A stretch of DNA of 64,000 nucleotides from Bradysia coprophila (Eukaryota; Arthropoda; Insecta; Diptera; Sciaridae), in NCBI RefSeq assembly GCF_014529535.1, contig NW_023503372.1, positions 3,700,988 to 3,764,987 on the forward strand, read 5' to 3'. Positions 35,482-49,580 of the stretch are shown here, piece after piece (the first letter of the stretch is position 1; the number at the start of each line of letters is the position of its first letter). The translations under genes and the position numbers were made by a program. The notes beneath the pieces were generated by a model. The model saw nothing but the letters and a program-made list of their open reading frames with translations. It was not told the origin of the DNA and did not search any database.

Positions 35482-38400
35482 TTAATCGAATACATTCGAT
35501 CCAATTATTGCATTCAATATATTTGCAACCGATTTAATTTGTGGCATTTGCTTGAAGGGAATCGTAGAAGTCGTAGTACCGCCAAACCAGTCCCAACAAG
35601 CCAAATTTGATGTGCCAGTCAACTGTAATGCAAAAATAGCAGTACGTGGAAACACAACAATTACGTTGTTTTTATCAGCAACTTGAAAAAATCCAGCATG
35701 TACAGCCCATCTATCGTAAAACAAGCTGTCGAAATTCAAAATAAAATATTTTCTGTAAAAACCTGCAAACTTTCGAAGAGCTTAAACTCATTGAGGGATC
35801 ATTCATAAAGTATGTGACTCGTGACGACTATTTGTGTCTCTTACTATCACATTTTCAACTTAGGGAGTAAATTATTAGTAAACCTTAGTTTGTAAGTATG
35901 GCAATATCGTGAACTTTTGACATTTCTTAAAAGTCTACGAAATCTCCATACTCACGAACTTTACCAAGGTAAATATAGTGAGGAGGTAATGCCATCCAGA
36001 CGTGCGGTGTAGCACATAAGTTCGATGCCACTGACATCTTTTTTTTTAATGGTTGACTATGATTTACTTGTGTTTTCACAAAATATTTTCGCTATCTCAC
36101 AACAGATGGCTCGAGTTTCTATTCCTTTTTTTGTTTTTAACGAAGGGAATAGATGGCGTGTGTATCGAACTTTCGTGCCACCGCACATCTGATTCGATTA
36201 TATGTGGCATTACCTCTTCACTTTATTTACCTTGAACTTTACGAACCATAATGGTTTACCCCTATTGCACTTGTTTCGTACGCTTGACATACTTTATAAA
36301 GGATCCCTATAATTACTTTGAAAATATCGTTTGGTAACAGCCGTGGAATGCAACATGCAATTTACACGTAGCATTGACATTATCACATGCCAATGGTATG
36401 TAAATGCCACCATAGTCATTCATGAAATCAGTTGCAGCATTCCCTGATGGAGTGAAAGGACTCTGATCGAAATTATACAGAGTACCGGTGTATGGCGTTG
36501 ACGAACTTATTGGCTTCTTGTAATCTTTACCATAGAAATGAGCGAACATTTCGAAGATTGACTCGATGCCACACTTATTTAATCCATCGTCTATAATGTT
36601 ATATGAGTGGCAAGCACTGCCATAATTGTCGGTGGGCTTTATGTATAGAGATGGTCATAAACATTTGTGCAGCAAAATCATACAATTAACATGTAACTTA
36701 CTACACCATGAGTTCCGAATGGTAAACGGAGATATTTCACATCTGATCCGAAGTGCTTGTAAATGTTGACAACCTTCTGAGATAATCCAACAACTGTGCA
36801 ATGGAAAATGGGAAATTGATTGAAAAATGGTTCGAGTCCAAAAATTGAACCTATGACACTACATCGTACTTTACATAATTGACTGTAACCAGTTTTATAG
36901 AACAGGGTGATTAGGTGATTATATCACTTAACGTTCAATCGCTTAGATTCAAAGTTACTATTACTGATCAGAGTAACACAAAAGATGGACACATCTTTTT
37001 TGGACTGACCAAGACTTCATTACTTTCCCTCTTACCTAATATACTCACATTCAGGATTAATTGGATCGACACCGCCTTGGTATACGTATGACTTAGATCC
37101 TTTTAAATTAGTAACTCGATCAATTATCCCTTGGTCTGACAAAAATGCAGTTTGTGCTTGTAGTTCACTCTGAGAACGACCCAAAACAGACGCAAGAACA
37201 TTTACCGCATATGCTGGCAAAAAGTCACGAGAGGTCACGTTATAACCGATGTTAAATGGACCTGGCATTGAGGATGCAAATACTTTACATTGTGAGAATT
37301 TAAGTTCTAGTTTCTGATATTCACCTCCAGCAAATACTCCACCACCTTTGACCTTGGAAGAGAACACGTAGTGCATTGTATTGGCCATGAATCCTCCGCT
37401 GGATAGTCCCGACACGCTCACAGTATTAACATCGATCTTAGCATGATTTATCGATGCTAGATCGACGACAGGTATATTGTCTAAGAGAAAGAAGGTGAAA
37501 CGTTTTTCTCAACTCAGTGACGAAGAGTAAGAACGTTGTTGGTTCATTTGAGGAAAACTTTTAGGCACGATGCGCCACTACACTTCAAAAAGTAGTATTT
37601 TGTCATCATTTAGTCATAATACACATCGTGAGGCTTATAAAGTACTTTGCACCGAGATTCCTACTACATTTTATATGCCATAGTGACATCTAAAGTTTGC
37701 AAATTTTGCATATTGTGATGCCGAGTGGCATAAAGTAAGTTTTATACATCAGACAGTTGAAATACGACCTATTTTGCCATGATTTTACGTTTAGAAATAT
37801 TTGTTTTGAAATAGAATTTTACATGACTAGGGATAAAAAGATGAAAAGTAGAGTTTTCGTGTGAATTTTGTTGATATTATGTGCGTTTTTGACTCAGGTG
37901 GACTGACTACAAAAAACGGGCACCGCGCGATATTATGCAAAACAAATAATCAAAAAGCTCAAAAAATAGAAATTCGATGCCCAGTATGGCCAGTCCGGGC
38001 CTGGAGTAGCATATACTAACTTTTTTATATTCGGAATGACGAAAAAGTCACATTCCGAACAAAAGTTGACACAATTGGGACGAAAAAGTTAAAGAATTTG
38101 TTTTCTTTTTGGCTGGTGAGAGAATGTGACGTTTTTGGTCCAATCGTATGGAATCGTATTTTTTAATCTCGGTACGAAAATTACTCTATTTAAACTAATT
38201 CTTCTCATTTTTTGAACAAATTGGGAGTTACGTGTAGTAAAATCCACATAATTGCCACGTTTTTCAATTTTTTTAAAGTAAAAATTTCACGAATTTAACG
38301 TGTACATTGTTTATACAATAAATATCCAAAATGTGAAAAACGTCCAGCTTGTGTGGATTATACTGCTCATTTAATGTCGACTAAATGAAAAGCGACACCG

Positions 38401-38511
38401 AAAAAGAGTGCTTTGTTAATTGTTATACTCACGATTTTAGTATAACTTACCTGCACTTATCCGTGAGGAAAGAGCTACAGCTATAAATGTTAACAGTTTG
38501 CGAAAGTACAT
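35482..38511 (-). CDS. Secreted PHB-depolymerase-like esterase, 5 exons, 391 aa
   Basis: Exons (minus) 38511-38451, 37480-37049, 36793-36702, 36636-36317 and 35752-35482 join in phase (1176 nt). Signal peptide MYFRKLLTFIAVALSS. The layout is that of the permuted poly(3-hydroxybutyrate) depolymerase type known from Penicillium and bacteria. The lipase box VSVSGLSSGGFMA lies near residue 40 (nucleophile Ser), the acid is in GGVDPINPEF, the His in LPFGTHGVPTD, then LHVAFHGCYQ (oxyanion region) and the C-terminal CWDWFG. All three triad residues are present. Such enzymes cleave short-chain polyester or related esters outside the cell. In an animal the true substrate is unknown; digestion of microbial storage polymer is an inference. 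Introns and a signal exon show it is an integrated host gene, not contamination. Confidence 0.8.
38000..38160. repeat. Dispersed repeat, family C copy 1
   Basis: Shares AAAAAGTCACATTCCGAACA, TTGACACAA.TGGGACGAAAAA and GGTGAGAGAAT.TGACG with 42215-42360. It lies inside intron 1 of the PHB-depolymerase-like gene. Confidence 0.7.
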
Positions 38512-39049
38512 AATTTTAGTGTGCTTAATGAGCTGGTAACGTTGCAAGCGCGTATTCAAAGCACTATAGTCCACACACTAACGATTTTGCGACTTATATC
38601 ATGCCCACGCGATAGCATACCGCGTGTGACGCACGTCCAATTATTAAAAAAATGTTCAATTTTCTTTTTTGTACACTGTGAAGAAATAGATGAAGAAATT
38701 TAGTTCCAAATGGCCTTAACTATCATTAAATTTGAGCATCCACACGTAGGAGTTCAACGAGCTATCAAACGTCAAAATCGATAGCCATTGGCCGAGAAAA
38801 AAATCTTTGAATCACTATGCAATATGATCGTATTTTAATGTGAGATTGTGCCTCATTCGCGCACATAAATTTTTTTAATTTAACATTTAATTCGATTCTA
38901 GAATTTCAAAAATGTCTAAATTATAGATCCTTCGTTACTTTGTGTTTCGTCAGTTCCAGTAAAAAACAAAAAAGGGGAAACTGTGTTTTTTGGAGCTAGA
39001 TCTTCTTATATGAATTTTAGCTTATATGAGGCGCCACAAGCAGCATATA
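38512..39049. other. Upstream flank of the PHB-depolymerase-like gene
   Basis: No gene. AT-rich, with no clear TATA box on the minus strand. Confidence 0.45.
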
Positions 39050-40273
39050 CGAGGGACACCCTAAAAGTTTCGGGAATCGGGTATTTCCGACGCATCAAAG
39101 TATTTGATTTAAACATATTGGTAAATTTCAACATTTTTTAAGGTAAATAGCCAACTCAGTTCGAAAAAAGGGTGTCCTCTGACATTAGGGCTTACCATTT
39201 AAAATGTGAACTAAAATTTCACGACTTTGGCAAATTTAGACCAGGGTTTCTACTGTTTGGGTCGCAGTATCGATGTCATACCAGCATAGTTCGATAAAAG
39301 AATCCTAAAAATATATATCTAAGGAATCCTAACAGATTTCATCAGAAATTTCCGGAAAAATCGAAAGAAATATATTCACATGCAATTTCACTACGAGTGC
39401 GGTCCTACAAAACAGATCAGTTTTTTCATAAAATTTGGGATGGAACATGGCATGTTTCCTTGTGAAACAATAGCTTATGTTTCAGTTATGAAAGTCCATC
39501 CCTTTCCAGGCAGAACATTTTTCCGCTTCTAAGATATTGAGGCCAAGAAATTTAAATCACGAAAAAGCCTGATACTGAAGTCTCACTGTGAGATCACATT
39601 TTGCGTGCCTTAAGGCCTATCTCGTGGCTGTTCCTTGGTTAATTTGCTTTTAATAAACGTGAGGAATACATAATCTAAAAAAAATACAGTAAAAACATAA
39701 GGTCTCTGAAAGTTTTTAGCGAAATTGTTGAAGGACTACACAATTTGCCAAGGGACGCTGACAAAGATCAGACTGGTTTTATCTGCGTATATCAAATTAT
39801 TTCACATGAATTATGACTTTTCTGATAGATGAGAGTCCAATGCAACAGAAAAGTACTTTCAGTCATCAAAACCTGTTTTTGAGGCAGATCTGTGGAGTTC
39901 CGAGTCCGTCAGCAGTAGGTCTTTTTACTTTATCGCATCACTACGAAGTGCCAACATTTGAAGGCCGCGTATATGACTTATTACCATTTAGATGGACCAT
40001 ACTTTACATGTAAACATAAAAATACTTTAATAAAAAATAATTATTTAAGAAAAAATAAAAAACGAACAGCACTTCAGAAAATGAATTCCTCTATTTTTAA
40101 AAATGGCCGACATGCCTTTTTATAAATGTTCCTCAATTCACATCAAAATTTTTTTTTTACGATGTTAAGACGTCATTTTACTTAAAAAATGTTGAAATTT
40201 ACGAATATGTTCAAATTAAATACTTTAATGCGACAGAAATACTCGATTCCCGAAACTTTTAGGGTGCCCCTCG
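39050..40273. mobile_element. 1224-bp TIR element with TA target duplication
   Basis: Ends CGAGGGACACCCTAAAAGTT and AACTTTTAGGGTGCCCCTCG are near-perfect inverted repeats, continuing for about 100 bp (TCGGGAATCGGGTATTTC). TA flanks both sides (39048-39049, 40274-40275). Size and TSD fit a mariner-type element, but no intact transposase frame is visible; the frame 39813-40013 may be a remnant. Confidence 0.65.
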
Positions 40274-41551
40274 TACATATGTTGAGAAAACTACTGCTTT
40301 AAAATAGTTAAAAAATGAACTAAAAGAATCATCGAACGGCGTGGGGTAATTTGGCACACGGTGCTAAAACAACGCATTCTTCAACTATGTAAAAGGTGAA
40401 CTCGCACACGATTTTTCAATACCAAAATTTTGGTAAAGGAGGCATTAAGTCGATGACATGGCTAAAAAACATTTGCAGCAATCAACTTGTGTATAGGTTT
40501 GTTCCAAGTAACTGTAAACATGAACTTTGACAACCCGAACAACGACCATTTAATCCAGAGCAAAATCGCTTACGTGATATTTCATACAAATCGAGCAACG
40601 TCGCCTACGCGATTTACACAGAGATATTATTGAGGTTATGGTTCTATGGATGAAATTTGACAATTCATATGGCCTTGAAACAAACCTATGCGAGTTCACC
40701 TTTTACGTAGTTTAAAAATGCGTTCTTTTGGCACCGTGTGCCAGATTCTTCGATACCATTTAAAGTGAAATCAATATCGTTTTAGAAGTATGCACAATAC
40801 ACAATGGACTTGCGTAACATTTCCCCTAGTAAGGTTTACTGACTGATAATATTTTCCATTTTAACTCTCTGTTTTCAGCGTGTCATACTTTGAAATATGA
40901 TTAAATTGTTTTCAGTTTCCATTGTGGCGTTTGTTTAGAAACAAATGTTCTGTACCATTTGTCTCATTTAGCAGACTGTTCAAACAGCCCTGAATACAAG
41001 GTGAGGGTTCGGCGCGTACACAAGCAAAGTTTTAAAGGCTTAAAACATGAATCTGATAAAATAGAATTTTCGATTATAAGATGCTCTCATTCAGTACCTT
41101 CACTCTAAGGTCCTAATTCTTACGAAACTTGATTGACAAAAGGCTCAAAAATCGTTCAAATGACGGTAGAACTTACTAGCGTTTTTCGATTCTAGATCTT
41201 AATACTGTAATAGACTATTATTTGTACACATTTACGCTCACTTTCCACTCACTTCTTACTACTTATGAATTACAGGTTTCCTCAACGTTCTAACATCTAC
41301 TACTGCCTGGTATTGACTCGGTACCACTATCAATGAGTCAGTCTCAAGTGCTATCTAACATCAATTCATCTAGATATCTCATTACAAGTTTTTCCAGTTT
41401 TTCACATTAAATTATTTAAATATTTCTTAGTGCAATCAAAGGGAAAGCTAGATATATTCAGTGTTAAAAACTGATTTGTTGGATAATGTAAGTTGACCTC
41501 TGTTACCTTAACGTATAGAAACGATGTATGAGCAAAAAATCTGTGGAATAT
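40274..41551. other. Intergenic, repeat-rich
   Basis: Contains the family A element at 40343-40748. The rest is AT-rich without genes. Confidence 0.5.
40343..40748. mobile_element. TIR element, family A copy 2
   Basis: Left end GGGGTAATTTGGCACACGGT then AAAAGGTGAACTCGCACACG; right end GCGAGTTCACCTTTTACGTA and GGCACCGTGTGCC. Same family as 23312-23505, with a longer internal part. Confidence 0.65.
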
Positions 41552-41941
41552 AAGGTAAATGATGGAGTGTTGACCTAGTGGAAAAGTGATCTTAAGTTGT
41601 CCGTGTAAATTTGTATGAAGAAAAAATGATCGGTCAACTCACCATCCAAAAAACCGCGAGTTGTCCTATGACGTTTGTATATGGGACAATTCACGATTTG
41701 TTGAACTTATATGAAATCGGACAACTCACGGTTCACGTAGGTTAACTCTGCATTTTAATTAATTAATTAACTTTGTTAAACGAAATCTTCAATAATAAAT
41801 AAAATTTATATTAATTACGTAAACAAAAGATAAATCTTTCAAATAAAAGTGGTTCCATGTAACATAGTTTCAAAATCGATGAGAAATTAAAGTTCAAAGT
41901 TTGGCTTTGTCAATTTAGGTCAACTCTCCATCATTTACCTT
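41552..41941. mobile_element. 390-bp TIR element with AATAT flanks
   Basis: Starts AAGGTAAATGATGGAGTGTT and ends AACTCTCCATCATTTACCTT. Direct repeats AATAT at 41547-41551 and 41942-41946. Internal GTTGTCC/GGACAA inverted segments. Non-coding. Confidence 0.65.
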
Positions 41942-43270
41942 AATATTAATTTGCAAAGCTAGCTGCATAAGTCATGTTTTGGTGTGATACGTTTTAATAC
42001 GTCGCAAGGTCGAACAAACACACGAGAACGTGACTTTCCATTTTTACCAGGAGTATAGGATCTTACATGCTTGCGGAAAGATTAGTATATTATGTCACTA
42101 CGACCAAAATAGTTATTTATATAACCGAGTGATAAATGTTTTTTAGGCACTAGATGTGTAGATTGTCCCTCTAGTCTATTTTTGACCCATGTGGCACGAG
42201 TAACATACACTATTTTATATTCAGACGGACTAAAAAGTCACATTCCGAACAAAAATTGACACAACTGGGACGAAAAATAAGAAGAAAAATTGGGAAAAAA
42301 CTGTTTTCGTTTTGGCTCTCTATGTTATCTGGTGAGAGAATATGACGGTTTTGATCCACCTATATGTAAAAGTTATTATTATGTCACACAGCACCGGCTA
42401 TTGACGTTTTGTGCCCGCCAGCATGAAAATTAGTGTAACAGTTCCCATATCAAAAATATCCAAGAGGCCGTAATGTACCATTACATACTGAAGGTGTCGA
42501 AAGAAGTGCTGAATTATTACAAATGTGATATTCGACGAATCACAATTATAGCTTCGGAAAATGTGATTCTGATGAGTGATGAATACAGTGGGAAACTTAC
42601 TGAAAATCAATAGAATCAAGATGAGCGGGAGGCCTGGACGAATCATCGCACACATTTATTTCTATCGAAATCTATTTCTAAACTCTGCATACTACTCTTC
42701 AACTAATACTTTTTGTATTTTAATTAAAAGACTGGTCGGTGCGATTGCATTTATTGGCTGCTTGTTAACTGGACGAGTGCCGGTGATATAATACACATCT
42801 ACTTCTCGTCAGATTGACATGATTTATTCTTGATGTGAAATAAGATCATAGTTGTGTGTGTGCCTCGGTTACAGGTCACTACAGGTCTCGCTGTAATCAT
42901 GTGTGTTAGTGGAACGAGTTTGAACTTGATTTTTTTAATCATTTATCTAAACTATAAAGCGAAGTGATTTGGTTGCTAACGAAGACAGTGGCAGCAAACA
43001 TTTCCTCCATTAACTTAGAGTGTACTGTCAACTAGAGATTAGTGGGTTGATCTCATCTCCACTGCCAGTCGCCTTCGTTAGTGTTTTAACCTCTTCTTTT
43101 AGAAATAATTGCGAGAAAAAAAGTTGTATTTTCTATACTCCGTAAATCTTCCCGTACAACGTCGAGTAAAACAAAAAATTAATTTTGTCCAAATTGAAAC
43201 TCTATTTCTGCGCGTCAAATCGTACACCCAAATGTTATTATTATCGTGGCTACAGTTGAGTGAACAATTT
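41942..43270. other. Intergenic upstream of cyanase
   Basis: Contains the second family C repeat (42215-42360), an 85-codon minus-strand frame (42655-42398) with a hydrophobic start but no recognisable domain, and an imperfect inverted repeat at about 42976-43087 (CTAACGAAGACAGTGGCAG / CTGCCAGTCGCCTTCGTTAG). Confidence 0.45.
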
Positions 43271-43282
43271 ATGATTTTATAA
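43271..43282 (+). promoter_or_regulatory. Minimal upstream ORF overlapping the cyanase start
   Basis: ATGATTTTATAA is a three-codon uORF whose stop shares its last A with the cyanase ATG (TAATG). Such a stop/start overlap can affect initiation; use of the uORF is unproven. Confidence 0.35.
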
Positions 43283-43899
43283 TGTCGCATTCAACCTTCG
43301 AAACCAGAGAAACGGTTACCCAGGCCATATTAAAGGGTAAACGTAACAACAAACTAACATTTGCACAAATTGCATCCGCAATCGGCAGAAATAAGGTACA
43401 TTCCGGACCACATTTTAGTGTAATGAACGTGCAACTAAATTTTGATTTACTTGCTAAAGGTTTGGACGACTGCAGGTATGAGGCGATTGACAACGAATTC
43501 AACTGATTCGTTGATGTAATGTAGATCGTTGAACGGACTATATTCGTTTCGTTTTTCGTAGCTATTCTGGGTCAACATCCCATGTCCGCAGATGAAGCTG
43601 AAAAGGTTCTAACCGTCGTTGGCGTTGGTCGTGACGACGAATTTATCGCACTTATGCAGGAAATACCATCCAGAGCTCATCGTAACGTGCTGAACGAAAA
43701 CGATCCAACGATAAAACGGCTTCAAGAGGTGGTTGATGTTTACGGACCAAGCATCAAGGAGATTACACACGAATTGTGTGGTGATGGGATAATTTCGGCC
43801 ATTGATTGCCGGATTGATGTGAACAAAAAAGAAGATCCTAAAGGTGATCGTGTTGTTATCACCATTGATGGGAAATTTCTAAAATATCAGCCGTGGTAA
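43282..43899 (+). CDS. cynS: Cyanate hydratase (cyanase), 3 exons including a 16-nt microexon, 155 aa
   Basis: Exons 43282-43395, 43460-43475 (16 nt) and 43562-43899 join in phase (468 nt). The microexon encodes VWTTA, exactly the residues needed between IGRNK and AILGQHPMSADEAEKVL. Introns are 64 and 86 nt, both GT..AG. The N-terminal helical part (KLTFAQIASAIG) and the C-terminal catalytic domain match the cyanase family, and the length equals bacterial and plant cyanases (about 156 aa). Active-site residues are kept: Arg and Glu in KRLQEV (R..E spacing 3) and Ser in GDGIISAID. The enzyme converts cyanate and bicarbonate to ammonia and carbon dioxide, as a cytosolic decamer. Polyadenylation signal AATAAA at 43906. 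Cyanase is patchy in animals, and acquisition from bacteria or fungi has been described in spider mites; origin here is open. Confidence 0.9.
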
Positions 43900-43911
43900 T
43901 GAACTAATAAA

Positions 43912-45582
43912 GTTTTGTGGGTACAACAACCGAACTGTTTTTTGTGCATAAATTGTGAGAAGGAATCAATTGGGTACCATAGCTCATTGTGCAAGAGAAT
44001 TGATTGGATACCATAGCTGCCAGTCTAAAAGAGAACTCACCAAATCGTCGCACCGGATCCGCCATTAAAATAGAGAATGGTACTCACTGTGTTTATTACA
44101 AAACATTTATTTTTTTCCACTTTACTGTCGATTATTATTATCTACCTTAAGCTACACGAAAGTTTTTCTGTTCTCCTAATGTTACGAAATTTTTCATTTT
44201 CAAAAACTTAAGCTAAAAACTAAATTCTAGTTGAAAAACCAAACTTTCAGAATTCTGTGTCTGAGCCCTTCTTCATGCTCTCGGTTTTTGTCCACACCTA
44301 ATAGACTCAAAGTGTGAACGAGTAATTGGAGCATCATTAGAAGATGATGTGTCACTACAAAATTGAGACATGAAACAGAAGATACTGACTGGTGTAAGTT
44401 TGGTGACGGTGATTCTTTTACCTTTAGTCTAATTTGCGACTCAATCAAACTGTTTTACATTTGTTACTGGAGTTCGAGGTCTACAGCCCGTAATGTCAAC
44501 AAAAATTAGGTTGTATTTACAATCAATTCTCTAGTGAGAATGGTCGAGAGGTTGTCAGAAAAAGTTCAACACAAGCTGATCCAACTCGAGCTTGAAGCGC
44601 TGAAATATGTATGTATCTCGACATGAACGCGATGTATCACAAGTCGGAATACATTTTTTGACTGATTTGGGGCAGACACCAATTTAAAACCGACTTTAGA
44701 ACCGAAAATCAGTCCTGATGAGTATGTGAGTACCTCCTAGTGGACACTGATTCCAACTCACTTTCATTTTCGCTGAAGAAACATCATGTCATATCCTCCA
44801 CCTGCCGTAGAAAAATCTTTGACTGTTGATTTTTCATTTTTACAGAATACAGTAGATAGCAAGAAGCAGTGGCGCCGAGTATACGGTGGCAATTACCTCC
44901 ATGATAAAGTTCAGCCCTCCATGAAATGGCAGGATAGTTTAACCATTTCTTTGCGGGGTAGATACAAAACCGATTTTTAACATTGACTCTGGCTAGATGA
45001 AGTTCATAAAAATGATCATTTGCAAACCTAAAGTCGGAGTCTCTGGAAAGGGATGCATTTGATAAATGGAGAAGGAAACTTTTTTGATCAATTTCTCTAG
45101 AATTTTTACATTTCTGTTGAATATGCCTTTAAAATAGCTTTGTGGCATTCAAGAGCAAACGATATACATGTACGTTCCATCATATAAGTGAACCTCAACC
45201 CTACATCGTCATACAAGCAACTTTCGAATTTTGATCCTGAGCTCTTAAACTTGGGAACTAAATAAGGTCGAACAGAACCTGATCGACGTAATTGTTTCCC
45301 ATTTCCGACCTTAATCATCAAATCCTATCGTTTGGAAGTAGAATAACGTTTAATACAGCAAATATGTAAGTTCGAAGGTAAAAATTAAAAAAATTAATTC
45401 TGATTAATTTGGCACTGCCTCCCTTTTCGTCGAGCTACCATCATTTTTCTTACATTTTTAAATAAATAAAAAAAAATCCGTTTTTCTTTATCGAACATAA
45501 AAATGGGCAATAAATTAGAGTTGAGGTATTATCCGACAAACCTTTTGCTCTAAATGCGTACGCTCATAAGACGGATGGTGGT
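43912..45582. other. Intergenic between cyanase and ZC4H2
   Basis: A short tandem-like pair (GGTACCATAGCT / GGATACCATAGCTG, about 45 bp apart) lies near 43970-44020. The frame at 44786-44980 has no recognised domain. No gene claimed. Confidence 0.45.
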
Positions 45583-48791
<3,209 letters not shown>

Positions 48792-49397
48792 TTTCAATTG
48801 ATTAGTCTTTAATTGCACAATGAAAATGTAGGAAAAACAAAACTTTTGTTGTTTAGCTCGCAGGCCAAAATACACAGTCAATAAAAGCGGAAAAGGTGAA
48901 AGAAATATATCCGGATTAGTGCCAGCGTCCGCGTTTCACTAATGGCATAGAGTTTATGTTTTGCGATATATTAATACAGCCGCAATTTCACTGTATCATT
49001 TGGGAAGTTTAATTTAATTTGCCGAGAGTTCACTTAAATCAAAAATGCTGATTGCTTCGCCGACATATTTTTCGAATTCGAAAGTATAACACTTTAGACG
49101 ACTACCGCGACTACCACAGCGCGACCAGAGCTGACGACGCTAATTTGCTATGTGCAGTCTATTTTGAAGCGGGAAATTTTCGAATGGATAGACCAAGTTT
49201 CTGAAAGAACAGGTTAAGACACCCACGAAGGCGGTTGACACACGAATTTTCTAGTTCAATGAATTTTTTAGGTGTGTAATTTCAGTTCAGGTTTAATTTA
49301 CACGGTGAATATTTTTGACAGTGGTGGATATTATAATTGCCACATGTAACGTGCTATATGACTGTTTACCATTATTTTAATTTGAAATTTGTTGATA
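48792..49397. promoter_or_regulatory. Divergent spacer between ZC4H2 and the C2H2 mini-gene
   Basis: A 606-bp head-to-head interval that may act as a shared promoter. No TATA box is clear. It contains a half copy of the family B repeat at 49199-49250 (TTTCTGAAAGAACAGGTTAA). Confidence 0.4.
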
Positions 49398-49580
49398 ATG
49401 TTTTCATGTAACATGTGTGATTTTACTGGCACTTATCACTACGAGCTTATTATCCATCGATATTGCCACCAAGAAAAGGAAAAATGGAAATGCGAATTAT
49501 GCGATGTGTTTTGCACGAGTTTGAACCACTTGAAAAATCATGTTAATCACCACGTTGAAGGTTCAATCTGTTTACTTTAA
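49398..49580 (+). CDS. Two-finger C2H2 zinc finger mini-protein, 60 aa
   Basis: Single frame starting MFSCNMCDFTGTYHYELIIH. Two canonical fingers: C-x2-C-x12-H-x3-H (CNMC..HRYCH) and C-x2-C-x12-H-x3-H (CELC..HVNHH), joined by a short linker with basic residues. The stop is followed at once by GGTAAGC, a good splice donor, so there may be an intron in the 3' UTR or an alternative exon that extends the protein. Fingers of this spacing usually bind nucleic acid. It may be a complete small protein or the first coding exon of a longer one; I found no convincing next exon. Confidence 0.5.
   Translation: MFSCNMCDFTGTYHYELIIHRYCHQEKEKWKCELCDVFCTSLNHLKNHVNHHVEGSICLL

Noticed and set aside
42398-42655. 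85-codon minus-strand frame starting with a hydrophobic segment
   Set aside because: No domain, no conserved pattern, and the possible 32-nt intron inside would be too short.
44786-44980. 64-codon plus-strand frame (MSYPPPAVEKSL)
   Set aside because: No family, splice or repeat support.
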